From Bacteroidota bacterium (GTDB lineage Bacteria; Bacteroidota; Bacteroidia; Cytophagales; Cytophagaceae), in assembly GCA_023391415.1 (NCBI GenBank), contig JAEWAY010000006.1:1-31554 (forward strand): a DNA stretch of 31,554 nt. The letters are read 5' to 3'. The position numbers and the translations under genes were made by a program. Below are positions 1-8,077 of the stretch, one piece after another; position 1 is the first letter of the stretch, and every line of letters begins with the position of its first letter. The notes under the pieces are model-generated. The model did not search any database. It had not been told where the DNA came from and saw only the letters and a program-made list of their open reading frames with translations.

Positions 1-55
1 CACGAAGGATCTGCATCTTCTGTTCTACACTAAAATGTCTTCTTGTTTTTCCCAT
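1..55 (-). CDS. Probable transposase (IS3-like OrfA/HTH) N-terminus, cut by window edge
   Basis: Only 18 codons are visible, reading leftwards off the window. The peptide begins MGKTRRHFSVEQKMQILR, which resembles the start of small helix-turn-helix transposase subunits (IS3-family OrfA), where a basic run is followed by a phrase like FS-x-E-x-K-x-x-IL. The ATG at 55 was chosen because the next in-frame ATG upstream (109) is followed by an in-frame TAA before reaching it. If this is an insertion sequence, its outer end should lie a little upstream of the gene, between about 100 and 130. No terminal repeat can be confirmed because the other end is outside the window. The call rests on a short peptide and could instead be another small HTH protein. 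Confidence 0.45.
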   Translation of the reverse strand, partial: MGKTRRHFSVEQKMQILR

Positions 56-547
56 TTCATTTACTAAATTAACTCTACTAAATTATTTCCCAAATTTAGT
101 CCAGTTCATTAGGGGGCTAGGACAATATACAGGAAAGATCACATGGGAAATTTCTATCGAGGCTTGCTATAAACAAGTATAATCTGAAATAATAACTTCC
201 GTTGCCAGCATATCCTTTTGAGGGGTCAGTAAAAAGATCACCGTCTTTATTGAACCGCGTGTCGATCGTTTGATTTTAAGCGTTTGAGTTTCCATAGTCG
301 TACCAGGCATACACGACAATAAACTTGTTTTGGTCGCTTCATTAGAGTCGAGGGAAATCAATATGTGGTTCTGTTATCGGAAATTTCAACGCGCGGGGGA
401 ATAATCGGCGAGAAAAGTGATTAGCGTGGAAGTCCCTGAAAAAATAGGACTTCCTCAGGTTTTGATTATTAATTTGTTGTATTCTTTTTGTACTATGGGT
501 GCTGATTACAAAATAGCCTCGTTTTATTTTTCCATACAGGCTAAAAA
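56..547. other. Intergenic stretch without a convincing gene
   Basis: Between the left-edge transposase-like start and the end of the sirtuin gene no reading frame looks coding. The longest minus-strand frame (167-361) opens with TTG just after a stop and has no recognisable family. The AT-rich part at 60-110 would hold the leader and possibly the end of an insertion sequence. The rest may be the flank of the insertion site. No RNA gene was recognised. Confidence 0.5.
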
Positions 548-1249
548 CTACTGGCCCGAGTTTTTCTTGTTTATAAGCTCATCCGCGAGTTTCGGTACTC
601 CTATACTCGCCTTTTCCTCAACCATAAAAAGATTTTGCCGGGGCGTCATGGCGGGCAGATTGGGATCGATAACATAAACAGGCGTTCCTTCCGGCACATA
701 GTCCACCAGCCCTGCGGCGGGATATACCTGTAGCGAGGTGCCGACTACCATGAAAAAGTCGGCCTCGGAGGCGAGATGTATCGCTTTGTCCATCATGGGG
801 ACGGCTTCTCCAAACCAAACGATATGTGGGCGAAGTTGAGAGCCTTTGGCGCAATGATCGCCTTCATCGAGCGTCCAGTCTTGCAGGTCATATATGAGAG
901 AAGGGTCCGCGGTCGAGCGGGCTTTGAACAATTCGCCATGGAGATGAAGGACATTGGACGATCCGGCTCGCTCGTGCAAATTATCTACGTTTTGCGTAAT
1001 AATGGATACCTCAAAATGGTGTTCCAGTCGATGAAGCGCGTAATGAGCCTGATTGGGCTCGGCGGTCAGGGCGGCTTTCCGTCTCATATTGTAAAACTCG
1101 AGCACCAGCTTCGGGTTTTTACGCCATCCCTCCGGTGTAGCGACTTCCATTACGTCATAACCTTCCCAGAGACCGTTCGCGTCGCGAAAAGTTTGCAGAC
1201 CGCTTTCGGCGCTGATTCCCGCGCCGCTCAATACGACGATTTTTTTCAT
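548..1249 (-). CDS. cobB: NAD-dependent protein deacylase, class III sirtuin (CobB type), lacking the zinc cysteines
   Basis: A 233-residue sirtuin, which would remove acyl groups from protein lysines using NAD+ in the cytoplasm. Visible motifs are the NAD-binding start GAGISAESGLQTFRD (9-23), TQNVDN (85-90), the catalytic His104 in HLHGEL, and GTSLQVYPA (170-178). Tyr53 and Arg56 in FYNMRR match the Tyr-x-x-Arg pair that makes SIRT5 and E. coli CobB prefer succinyl or malonyl groups, so desuccinylase activity is inferred. The stretch 105-147, where the four zinc-binding cysteines usually lie, contains only Cys133, so the structural zinc is probably absent. The length is typical of short bacterial sirtuins. 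The gene follows topA on the same strand but behind a clear terminator (1272-1294), so it either relies on read-through or has its own promoter. Confidence 0.95.
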   Translation of the reverse strand: MKKIVVLSGAGISAESGLQTFRDANGLWEGYDVMEVATPEGWRKNPKLVLEFYNMRRKAALTAEPNQAHYALHRLEHHFEVSIITQNVDNLHERAGSSNVLHLHGELFKARSTADPSLIYDLQDWTLDEGDHCAKGSQLRPHIVWFGEAVPMMDKAIHLASEADFFMVVGTSLQVYPAAGLVDYVPEGTPVYVIDPNLPAMTPRQNLFMVEEKASIGVPKLADELINKKNSGQ

Positions 1250-1264
1250 TTCTAGTGGATACGG

Positions 1265-1296
1265 ACATAAAAAGCGCCCGATGCACGGGCGCCTTT
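1265..1296 (-). terminator. Intrinsic terminator of topA
   Basis: On the minus strand GGCGCCC and GGGCGC arms (1287-1293 and 1274-1279) enclose a 7-base loop and are followed by TTTTTATG. It lies just after the topA stop codon and about 20 bases before the cobB start. Confidence 0.8.
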
Positions 1297-1301
1297 TATG
1301 T

Positions 1302-3710
1302 TTACTTTTTCTTTACCGCTTTGGTACTTTTCGTAGTCGTTGCTTTTTTCGACGCGCTTTTCTTCGTCGTCGTGGCGGTCGCTTTGGTCACGGACGCTTT
1401 TTTTCCGCCTCTGCCTTTCTTTTCAGGCGCTTCTTCCGCCATTTTCAGGCATTGTTCCAAGGTCAGGGAAGCGGGCTCGACATCCTTAGGTATCTTGACG
1501 TTTTTCCCAAGAGCGGAAATATAAGGTCCAAAGCGGCCATTCAGGATTTTGATATCCGGATTTTCTTCAAACACCTTGATTTCCTTTTCCGCGTCCGCCT
1601 TCCTTTTCTTTTCAATCAACTCGATACAACGGGCTTCGTCGACGCTTAAAGGATCATCGTCCTTAGTCAAGGAATAAAACTTTCCATCGTGGCGGATATA
1701 AGGGCCAAAACGGCCAATGGCTACCGTCATCGATTTGTCTTCATAAATACCGGTTTCTCGGGGAAGTTTAAAGAGTTCCAGCGCCTCGTCCAGCGTTACG
1801 GTTTCGATCAACTGGCCTTTTCTCAGGCTGGCGAATTTTGGTTTTTCGCCCTCTTCAGTTTGCTCGCCCAATTGGGCGAGTGGCCCGAAACGTCCGAGCC
1901 GGACAATGACTTTCAGACCTGTTTTAGGATCTATGCCCAGCTCACGGCCTGTATTGACCTCCGAGCGATCAATCGCTTCCGTGCTTTCCACTTTTTTATG
2001 AAAGACCTTATAGAAATTGTCGATCATGCTATCCCACTTCTTTTTTCCCTGCGCGATTTCGTCAAACTCCTTTTCGACGGTAGCGGTAAAACTGTAATTC
2101 GTGACATTGGGGAAGTATTGAACAAGGAAATCGTTCACGATCATTCCAATATCGTTAGGGAATAATTTGTTTTTTTCCGCTCCGGTATTTTCAGTTATAT
2201 TTTTTCTTTTAATTCCGGATTTGTCCAGGATAAACTCCCTTAAAGCCCGTTCTTTCCCTTCCCGGCTTTCCTTGACGACATAGCCTCGCTTCTGGATGGT
2301 GGATATCGTCGGCGCGTATGTGGAAGGGCGGCCGATACCCATTTCTTCCAGCTTTTTTACAAGACTCGCTTCCGTATACCTCGCCGCGGGACGGGTGAAG
2401 CGTTCCAGCGCCCGGATCTGGTTCATGAATAGGGATTGGCCAATAGACAGAGGAGGAAGCATTCCGGATTTTTCCTCGTCATCCTCGTCTTCGTCCAATG
2501 ATTCAATATATACCTTTAGAAAACCTTCGAATTTGATGACTTCACCTTTGGCTACGAATTGCTGACCGGCGGTCGAGATACCGATGGTAGCGGTCGTTCT
2601 TTCCAGTTCCGCGTCGGCCATTTGAGAGGCGATCGCTCGTTTCCAGATCAGTTCGTACAGCCGCTGCTCGTTGCGTTCTTCTCCAGCCTCATGTACGGAA
2701 AAATTTGTCGGCCGAATGGCTTCGTGCGCTTCCTGCGCCGATTCAGATTTGGTTCTATAGATTCTGCGCTGTCCGTATTCGCTTCCATATTCGCGACCGA
2801 TCTCGTTTTTCGCCGATAGCAGCGCTTCCTCGGAAAGGTTGAGCGAGTCGGTACGCATATAGGAGATCTTTCCCGCTTCGTACAATCGTTGCGCGAGCGT
2901 CATGGTTTGCGCTACGCTGAAACCGAGCTTACGGCTCGCTTCCTGTTGCAGGGTAGAGGTTGTAAAGGGCGGTGCCGGAGATTTTTTGGCGGGCTTTTTT
3001 TCCAGGTTGGTAATGGAAAATTCGGCGCCCTGGCACTTCGCCAGGAACTCTTGAGCTTCTTCTTCGGTTTCAAAGCGTTCCGGAAGCTCGGCGTACAGTT
3101 TTTGTCCGTTTTCAAGCAAGAACAAGGCTGTCACGCGAAAGGCTGATTTGGCCTGAAAGCGCTCTATTTCCCGTTCCCGCTCGACAATAATCCGTACAGC
3201 GACTGATTGGACTCTGCCCGCGGACAAGCCGGTTTTTATTTTTTTCCAGAGGATCGGCGAAAGCTCGAAACCTACCAGACGATCCAGTATCCGACGGGCT
3301 TGTTGCGCGTATACCAGGTCGAGGTCGATACCCCTGGGGTTTTGTATCGCGTTGAGGATCGCGTTTTTGGTAATTTCCCTGAAAACGATCCTCCGTGTCT
3401 TTATATCGTTTAGGTCTAGTGTTTCTTTCAGATGCCAGGAAATGGCTTCTCCTTCACGGTCGTCGTCCGTCGCCAGCCAGACCGTTTCCGCCTCCTTGGA
3501 TAGTTTCTTCAGTTGTTGAACGACTTCTTTCTTATCGGCCGAGACTTCATAAGTGGGTTTGAAGCCATGCGCTATGTCGATGGCTTTATCGCCTTTTGCC
3601 AGATCCCGGACATGCCCGTAGCTGGATTTGACCACAAAATCTTTACCCAGATAACCTTCTATGGTTTTCGCCTTCGCGGGAGACTCAACAATTACAAGAT
3701 TTTTAGTCAT
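1302..3710 (-). CDS. topA: DNA topoisomerase I (type IA), lysine-rich tail and no zinc fingers
   Basis: An 802-residue type IA topoisomerase that relaxes negatively supercoiled DNA through a 5'-phosphotyrosine intermediate. The TOPRIM domain has Glu9 in VIVESPAKAKTI and the metal-binding acids in TDDDREGEAI (81-90). The catalytic tyrosine is Tyr284 in ISYMRTDS, and SAGRVQSVAVR (163-173) is the usual DNA-gate motif. The C-terminal part has no four-cysteine zinc fingers. In their place are at least three repeats built around GRFGP, a topoisomerase C-terminal repeat type common in Bacteroidota. The last 40 or so residues are a low-complexity Lys/Thr/Ala tail, probably a flexible DNA-binding extension. 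The ATG at 3710 gives the canonical N-terminus. A candidate promoter lies at 3743-3775 and a terminator follows the stop codon. Confidence 0.98.
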   Translation of the reverse strand: MTKNLVIVESPAKAKTIEGYLGKDFVVKSSYGHVRDLAKGDKAIDIAHGFKPTYEVSADKKEVVQQLKKLSKEAETVWLATDDDREGEAISWHLKETLDLNDIKTRRIVFREITKNAILNAIQNPRGIDLDLVYAQQARRILDRLVGFELSPILWKKIKTGLSAGRVQSVAVRIIVEREREIERFQAKSAFRVTALFLLENGQKLYAELPERFETEEEAQEFLAKCQGAEFSITNLEKKPAKKSPAPPFTTSTLQQEASRKLGFSVAQTMTLAQRLYEAGKISYMRTDSLNLSEEALLSAKNEIGREYGSEYGQRRIYRTKSESAQEAHEAIRPTNFSVHEAGEERNEQRLYELIWKRAIASQMADAELERTTATIGISTAGQQFVAKGEVIKFEGFLKVYIESLDEDEDDEEKSGMLPPLSIGQSLFMNQIRALERFTRPAARYTEASLVKKLEEMGIGRPSTYAPTISTIQKRGYVVKESREGKERALREFILDKSGIKRKNITENTGAEKNKLFPNDIGMIVNDFLVQYFPNVTNYSFTATVEKEFDEIAQGKKKWDSMIDNFYKVFHKKVESTEAIDRSEVNTGRELGIDPKTGLKVIVRLGRFGPLAQLGEQTEEGEKPKFASLRKGQLIETVTLDEALELFKLPRETGIYEDKSMTVAIGRFGPYIRHDGKFYSLTKDDDPLSVDEARCIELIEKKRKADAEKEIKVFEENPDIKILNGRFGPYISALGKNVKIPKDVEPASLTLEQCLKMAEEAPEKKGRGGKKASVTKATATTTKKSASKKATTTKSTKAVKKK

Positions 3711-3742
3711 AAACTATTTTATTCTTCTTTTCCAGATGGGTT

Positions 3743-3775
3743 CAAATATGTGGATTTTTTCGTATAAAATGCAAA
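3743..3775 (-). promoter_or_regulatory. Candidate topA promoter
   Basis: Read on the minus strand, TTTG (3775-3772) is followed after 21 bases by CATATTTG (3750-3743). This matches the Bacteroidota pattern TTTG, spacer, TAnnTTTG except for one base in the -7 box. It would start transcription about 25 bases before the topA ATG. Confidence 0.35.
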
Positions 3776-3853
3776 TATTAAAACGTCCCGAGAACATTTA
3801 ATTTCTAATTTTGATTTTTACCTGATAAAGCGAGATAGCTAACAATTTGTTCT

Positions 3854-4351
3854 ATGCGGTATAATTTGTATTTGCTGAGACATGCCAAGTCGGACTGGTC
3901 CGTATCCGGTCAAAAGGATATTGACCGGGAGCTCAACAACAGGGGAGGCAACGACGCCCCGAGGATAGGCAGAAAACTATATGATTTGGGAGTAAATCCC
4001 GACATGATCATATGCAGCCCCGCGCGTCGTACGAAGATGACGGCCATGTATGTCTGCGAGCAGCTACACTATGATATGGACAGGATAGTCTATAATGAAG
4101 ATATCTACGAAGCGAGCACGCGGACCCTGCTCCATGCGATCAATGGATTTGACAGGGCCTGGTCATCGGTAATGATGATCGGACACAATCCCGGTTTTAC
4201 TTATCTGGCGGAGTATCTTTCCAAGCGGGAACTTGGCAATATCCCGACTTCGGGGGTAGTGAACCTCGAGTTTGAGGCTGATGGATGGGAGGAGCTTTCC
4301 GGGGGGGCGGCTACCGTCAAGTGGTTTATATATCCCAAAATGCTTACATAA
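3854..4351 (+). CDS. SixA-like histidine phosphatase
   Basis: A 165-residue member of the histidine phosphatase (phosphoglycerate-mutase-like) superfamily, short form. The signature LLRHAKSDW supplies Arg9 and the phospho-accepting His10. SPARRTKMTA (55-64) supplies the second phosphate-binding arginine, and MIGHNPG carries the second catalytic histidine, His111. SixA of E. coli dephosphorylates phosphohistidine in the phosphotransfer domain of ArcB or in NPr. Whether this protein acts on a phosphorelay is unknown, although a response regulator gene lies convergent 63 bases away. No signal peptide is visible, so it is cytoplasmic. It diverges from topA across 143 bases. Confidence 0.88.
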   Translation: MRYNLYLLRHAKSDWSVSGQKDIDRELNNRGGNDAPRIGRKLYDLGVNPDMIICSPARRTKMTAMYVCEQLHYDMDRIVYNEDIYEASTRTLLHAINGFDRAWSSVMMIGHNPGFTYLAEYLSKRELGNIPTSGVVNLEFEADGWEELSGGAATVKWFIYPKMLT

Positions 4352-4386
4352 ATCATCAGCCGGCGTCTCCCGCTGATGATTTATGT
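4346..4386. terminator. Long perfect hairpin between convergent genes, probable bidirectional terminator
   Basis: Two perfect 15-base arms (4346-4360 and 4372-4386, ACATAAATCATCAGC and its complement) enclose an 11-base GC-rich loop. The left arm includes the TAA stop codon of the SixA-like gene. There is no long T-run on either side, so it is not a classical intrinsic terminator. Confidence 0.6.
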
Positions 4387-4414
4387 ACAATGTTTCCGGT
4401 AGTAGTTGAGCCAT

Positions 4415-4861
4415 CTACCACATCATATTCCTCTGTCGGAAATAATTTTCCTTTAAGGTAAGAAAGTTCTGGGGTTGAAGGTTGACCGCTTCCACTGGTT
4501 TGGTTAGATAAGCAAGTACGTTTTTATAAGTGGTAGACCGGATTATATCGTTTGGGTCCGAAGATGAGGTGACTATGGAAAATTGGCATTGTTTGAAAAC
4601 TCTGGGATGCAGCTCCTGACTCATCTTGTCGATGAGCTCAAAACCATTGTATTTAGGCATATTGAGATCCAGAAAAATCATCTCCGGCAAGTCAGCGCTT
4701 TGAGGAGCCTGACTTTTAAACCAATCAAGGGCGATAGCTGGTCCTTCAAAAACAATAACGTCTTTCGCGAATTTGGAATAATGTATAGCCTGCTTCAACA
4801 ACAAAATGTCAATAGGATTATCCTCAATTAAGCAAACTTTACCAAAATAATAATTATCCAT
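4415..4861 (-). CDS. Stand-alone response regulator (receiver domain only)
   Basis: A 148-residue CheY-like receiver domain with no output domain. The acidic pair Glu13-Asp14 (LIEDNPID), the phospho-acceptor Asp65 (MIFLDLNMP), Thr98 (SIVTSSSD) and Lys121 (AYLTKP) fit the receiver fold. This type is common in Bacteroidota as a partner of multidomain hybrid histidine kinases, but no kinase is present in the window. It is convergent with the SixA-like phosphatase. Upstream, a TAACTTTG on the minus strand (4940-4933) resembles a -7 box, but no good -33 element sits at the right distance. The partner and the physiological signal cannot be told from the sequence. Confidence 0.92.
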   Translation of the reverse strand: MDNYYFGKVCLIEDNPIDILLLKQAIHYSKFAKDVIVFEGPAIALDWFKSQAPQSADLPEMIFLDLNMPKYNGFELIDKMSQELHPRVFKQCQFSIVTSSSDPNDIIRSTTYKNVLAYLTKPVEAVNLQPQNFLTLKENYFRQRNMMW

Positions 4862-5270
4862 AAAGTTATATCAGCGATGGGTATGACAGATGCGTACTTT
4901 TACGCCATAGACGAGATAAAGTTGTTGACGAACAAAGTTAAATCGTTACAAATCGGTACTATGTGGATAAAAAATTGAAGAATAGTAATTTTATCTTCAA
5001 TAGATTGGTTTTAAGTTTCTGGTTGTTAGTATATTGTTTTTTGGAAAAAATATTTATCTAATTATCGCCTGGAAAACCCTGATCGGCAAGGTTGGTTCTA
5101 ATAGATTGATTGTAAATTGATAATGTGTTTTGTTTCGGCGTTATAGTGGTCCGCGTGTTTGAAGACTATGGCTGACTTTCGTAGCGCCTGATTAATGAGC
5201 GAGATCGTTCCCCCTCGAAGAGAGATGGTGGGGCCGGGTGTTTAGGAATGTCGCGTTGCTGAGGGTGCTA
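4862..5270. other. Gene-free intergenic stretch
   Basis: About 410 bases between the response regulator start and the terminator of the secretion cassette. No frame longer than a few dozen codons and no recognised RNA gene was seen. The left half is AT-rich and must hold the promoter of the response regulator. The right half (about 5150-5270) is noticeably richer in G and C and could hold a structured RNA or a decayed sequence, but no stem could be confirmed by eye. Confidence 0.5.
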
Positions 5271-5300
5271 AAAACAAAAAAGGTCCGTTTCTAGCGGACC
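5270..5300 (-). terminator. Intrinsic terminator overlapping the stop codon of the last cassette gene
   Basis: On the minus strand GGTCCG (5300-5295), loop CTAGAAA, CGGACC (5287-5282) is followed by TTTTTTGTTTTT. The TAG stop codon of the 5291-5653 gene lies in the loop side of the stem, so the last codons of the gene form half of the terminator. It ends the four-gene operon. Confidence 0.85.
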
Positions 5301-5653
5301 CCATAATTTCGTTTGTTGCTTTTTGTATTTCTGGCGGCTTGCTTTCTTCGTTTTTCAGCGGTCTTTTCCGCTTTCTTTCGCGTCACCTCGTTTCTTTTCG
5401 CCTTTACTTTCCGTTCTTTTTCAATTTTCTTCATGTAGTCTTTGTATGCCTTGCTTTGCGTCGCGTCCTGATTGAGCGCGTCAAGGTCCTTTTGACTTCC
5501 CATGCCTTTCCGCTTTTCCTTCTTTACTTTGACCTTTTGAGACTTCGTGCCGCCTTCGTCCTGGGAGAAGGCTTGAAATCCCAATAAAAGAAAGAACGAA
5601 AATAACGTGATAAACAAAGGTCGATTCATGAAAAAGGAAACTGTTTGGGTCAA
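5291..5653 (-). CDS. Small, highly basic exported protein, last gene of the T9SS cassette
   Basis: A 120-residue protein of unrecognised family. The N-terminus is a signal peptide, with a hydrophobic run at about 10-29 (FITLFSFFLLLGFQAFS) ending near AFSQDEGG. The mature part is almost entirely Lys, Arg, Glu, Gln and Asn with no hydrophobic core, and is probably helical or coiled, for example the segment around KKIEKERKVKAKRNE. A net positive exported protein of this type could bind peptidoglycan, lipopolysaccharide or acidic surface polymers, but no function can be assigned. It follows the OmpA-like gene by 37 bases on the same strand and ends inside the operon terminator, so it belongs to the transcription unit. 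A second protein of similar character lies at 13324-13650. Confidence 0.75.
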   Translation of the reverse strand: MTQTVSFFMNRPLFITLFSFFLLLGFQAFSQDEGGTKSQKVKVKKEKRKGMGSQKDLDALNQDATQSKAYKDYMKKIEKERKVKAKRNEVTRKKAEKTAEKRRKQAARNTKSNKRNYGVR

Positions 5654-5690
5654 ATATAACGAGATATAATTTATTTTATACCTCTTGCTT

Positions 5691-8063
5691 CTAATTTTCC
5701 ATAATCGTGATTACGGCTCTTCGGTTCATCCAACGATTTTCCGGATTATCCGTGCCATCAGGATTTTCATTGGGCGCCAATGGCTCCGACTCTCCATAAC
5801 CTTGTCCGGACATACGTTTTCTGTTAACGCCTTTCTTGGCCATGTAGTCAATGATAGAGCGGTAACGTTTTTTACTTAGGTTAAGGTTATATTCCTCGCT
5901 TCCTTTGCTATCGGTATGCGCCGCGATAAATATGGTCAGTTCCGGATATTTTGTCAGTAGCCGGGCGAGACTGTCCAGGCTACCTGAGTGTTTTTCGATA
6001 AACTTGGTATCGTCGAAATCATAGTTTAGAACGATTTTCAGCTCTCCGGAAAATTCTCTGGTCGGCATATCCTTGCTTTGAGTCCGGGTTTTCTGAGCTT
6101 CAAGTTCCTTGTATAGTTTTGAAACCGTATGGGAATGCTCGCTTTCCATGTCGTTTATTTCGTTCCGCGCTTCCGTTTCCATGGCTAGGGTTACAGCGAC
6201 GGAGTCCGCGTCACGATCAAAATAAAAGTCGATATTCGCCAGTATAAAATCGCGGGCGCGGATTTCTTCACTTGAAACGAGATTGGTATCCGGAACAAAA
6301 GTCTTGTTTAGAATCCGCCCCGCCGCGCTTTGGAAGAGAAACAGAATCGTGTCTTTCTCATGTACCGCTATTCCCAGATAGGTTTTATCGGGTTGTATCA
6401 GAAAGCTGTGCTGAGATACAGGAAGCTCTTTATACCTACCCGCCTGAATGATGGTGTTTTCCGTCGCGGAAACCGGTTTCTCTCCTGTACGTGTCAGATT
6501 GTTGATGATTGATTTATTGATACGAACGGCGGAATCCGCGGATAAGTGGACCGTGTATCCCACAGAGTCTCTTTTTATCTCGTATTCATCATGAGCGCGG
6601 TACGCTTTTTCGGGAAATATCGCGTCGGGTTTTTCGAAAAGCCGCAGGGTAGCGTCCGCCAAAGTGATTTTTTCTTCCCAGCCTGTATACGCGTTGAGTT
6701 TCGCCAGCATCAGATTCTGGCTGAAGGCGTAGCTATAGATATCGTCGCAACAGGTTTCACTGGTAAGATGGTATCCTTCCGGACGATTGGATACCAGGAA
6801 TCCAGCGTTCCGGTCTCCTCTGATGGAAAAGTAGGAGTCGTCGACACGCGTATTGAGGGGTTTTCCCATATTGACCGGAGTAGTCCAGGTGTTGAACGCT
6901 CCCAATGATCTGAAAATATCATAGCCGCCATACCCATAATGGAAATTGGAGCTAAAATACAAATGGCCGGAAGTGCTGTCGTAAAATGGTGTAATCTCAT
7001 CCCGCGGCGTATTGATGTCTTTGCCCAGGTTGATAGGGCTTCTGTATCCGGCTTTGGGGTCGATGACTGAGCACCATAGATCCAGACCACCTCGTCCGCC
7101 CGGTCGGTTCGAAGTATAAAACAACACTTCGAACTTTCGCCCTTTGTTGTCGACCATGGCGATATGGGGCTGTGTAGAGGTATAACCCTTTCGGTTAATG
7201 GAGGCCGGAAGTTTTTTGGGCTTGGAGAACCGTTCATTCTCATACCTGCTTACATAAATATGACAACGGACGCTTCCGGAGCCGTCGTCGACGCATCTGG
7301 TGAAGTAGAATCGTTTTTTGTCCGGACTAAACGCGCCGTTGGCGTTGTTTTCAAATACGGAGTTTACATTGGGAAGCAGGGAGTTCGTGCCCCAGGTAGA
7401 GCCGTCAAAACTTGAACTATATAGTTTCACTACATGATGGTGCGCTTCATCGGGATCAACGACCAATACCGAATCGGCTTGCAGCGAGGAATACACCATG
7501 ATGGAGTCTGATAATAGGGAGGGAGCGAAGTCGCTGTACGCGGAGTTTATATTGTCTCCAAGGTGCGTGATGGTGTACGGAGACATGCCGGATTGGTTTT
7601 TCCGGGCCCATTTACATGATTCGATCTCGTTTTCCGCGAACTTCTTGTAGGATTCCCTTCTGTTTTCACGGTATTTGCTTTGCGCGAACTTTCTGAAAGC
7701 GTTTTCCGCTTCCTGATATTTTTCATTGTATTTCAGACATTCAGCGTATCGGAACAACGCGATGGTGACGGTCTTGTCGCCATCCATGTCCACATGCTTT
7801 TTATACCATTGCTCCGCGTTTTTATAATCCCGCGAAAAGAAATAAGCGTTGGCCAGTTCAAGGATGAATTTTTTATTGCCCGGATGAGCGTCTACTAGTT
7901 CACGCATATGATTTACGGCGTTGTAATAACTGCCTTTGCTGACCATGGACGCGCCTACCTGGTGTTTTTTGTCCGGACTCAGATTGCGGACAGGTCGTTC
8001 CTGGGCTACTATGGAGGGGATGGTAAGGCTAAATAGTAGAATGAAAAATGAAAATGCTTTCAC
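5691..8063 (-). CDS. PorE-like outer-membrane-associated protein: TPR, PD40 propeller, OmpA domain
   Basis: A 790-residue protein with a Sec signal peptide (1-20, ending IVAQE). Residues about 30-155 carry TPR-like helices (AVNHMRELVDAHPGN, NAEQWYKKHV, EAENAFRKFAQ). About 165-480 is a PD40/WD40-like beta-propeller with repeated blades such as NGAFSPDKKRFYFTR, LYFSSN and GFLVSNRPEG. About 675-790 is an OmpA C-terminal peptidoglycan-binding domain, with IAAHTDSKGSEEYNLNLSKKR supplying the conserved Asp and Arg. This order resembles PorE of the type IX secretion system, an outer-membrane-linked protein that binds peptidoglycan. The carboxypeptidase-like regulatory domain of PorE was not recognised in the middle part. 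The gene follows the PorP/SprF gene by 14 bases. It is probably a paralogue serving this cassette, not the core machine, and this is an inference. Confidence 0.85.
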   Translation of the reverse strand: MKAFSFFILLFSLTIPSIVAQERPVRNLSPDKKHQVGASMVSKGSYYNAVNHMRELVDAHPGNKKFILELANAYFFSRDYKNAEQWYKKHVDMDGDKTVTIALFRYAECLKYNEKYQEAENAFRKFAQSKYRENRRESYKKFAENEIESCKWARKNQSGMSPYTITHLGDNINSAYSDFAPSLLSDSIMVYSSLQADSVLVVDPDEAHHHVVKLYSSSFDGSTWGTNSLLPNVNSVFENNANGAFSPDKKRFYFTRCVDDGSGSVRCHIYVSRYENERFSKPKKLPASINRKGYTSTQPHIAMVDNKGRKFEVLFYTSNRPGGRGGLDLWCSVIDPKAGYRSPINLGKDINTPRDEITPFYDSTSGHLYFSSNFHYGYGGYDIFRSLGAFNTWTTPVNMGKPLNTRVDDSYFSIRGDRNAGFLVSNRPEGYHLTSETCCDDIYSYAFSQNLMLAKLNAYTGWEEKITLADATLRLFEKPDAIFPEKAYRAHDEYEIKRDSVGYTVHLSADSAVRINKSIINNLTRTGEKPVSATENTIIQAGRYKELPVSQHSFLIQPDKTYLGIAVHEKDTILFLFQSAAGRILNKTFVPDTNLVSSEEIRARDFILANIDFYFDRDADSVAVTLAMETEARNEINDMESEHSHTVSKLYKELEAQKTRTQSKDMPTREFSGELKIVLNYDFDDTKFIEKHSGSLDSLARLLTKYPELTIFIAAHTDSKGSEEYNLNLSKKRYRSIIDYMAKKGVNRKRMSGQGYGESEPLAPNENPDGTDNPENRWMNRRAVITIMEN

Positions 8064-8077
8064 TGTGCAACGTTTTT

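Noticed and set aside
167..361. 64-residue minus-strand reading frame in the left intergenic stretch
   Set aside because: Starts with TTG directly after a stop, has no signal peptide, domain or known relative that I recognise, and lacks any promoter-like element.
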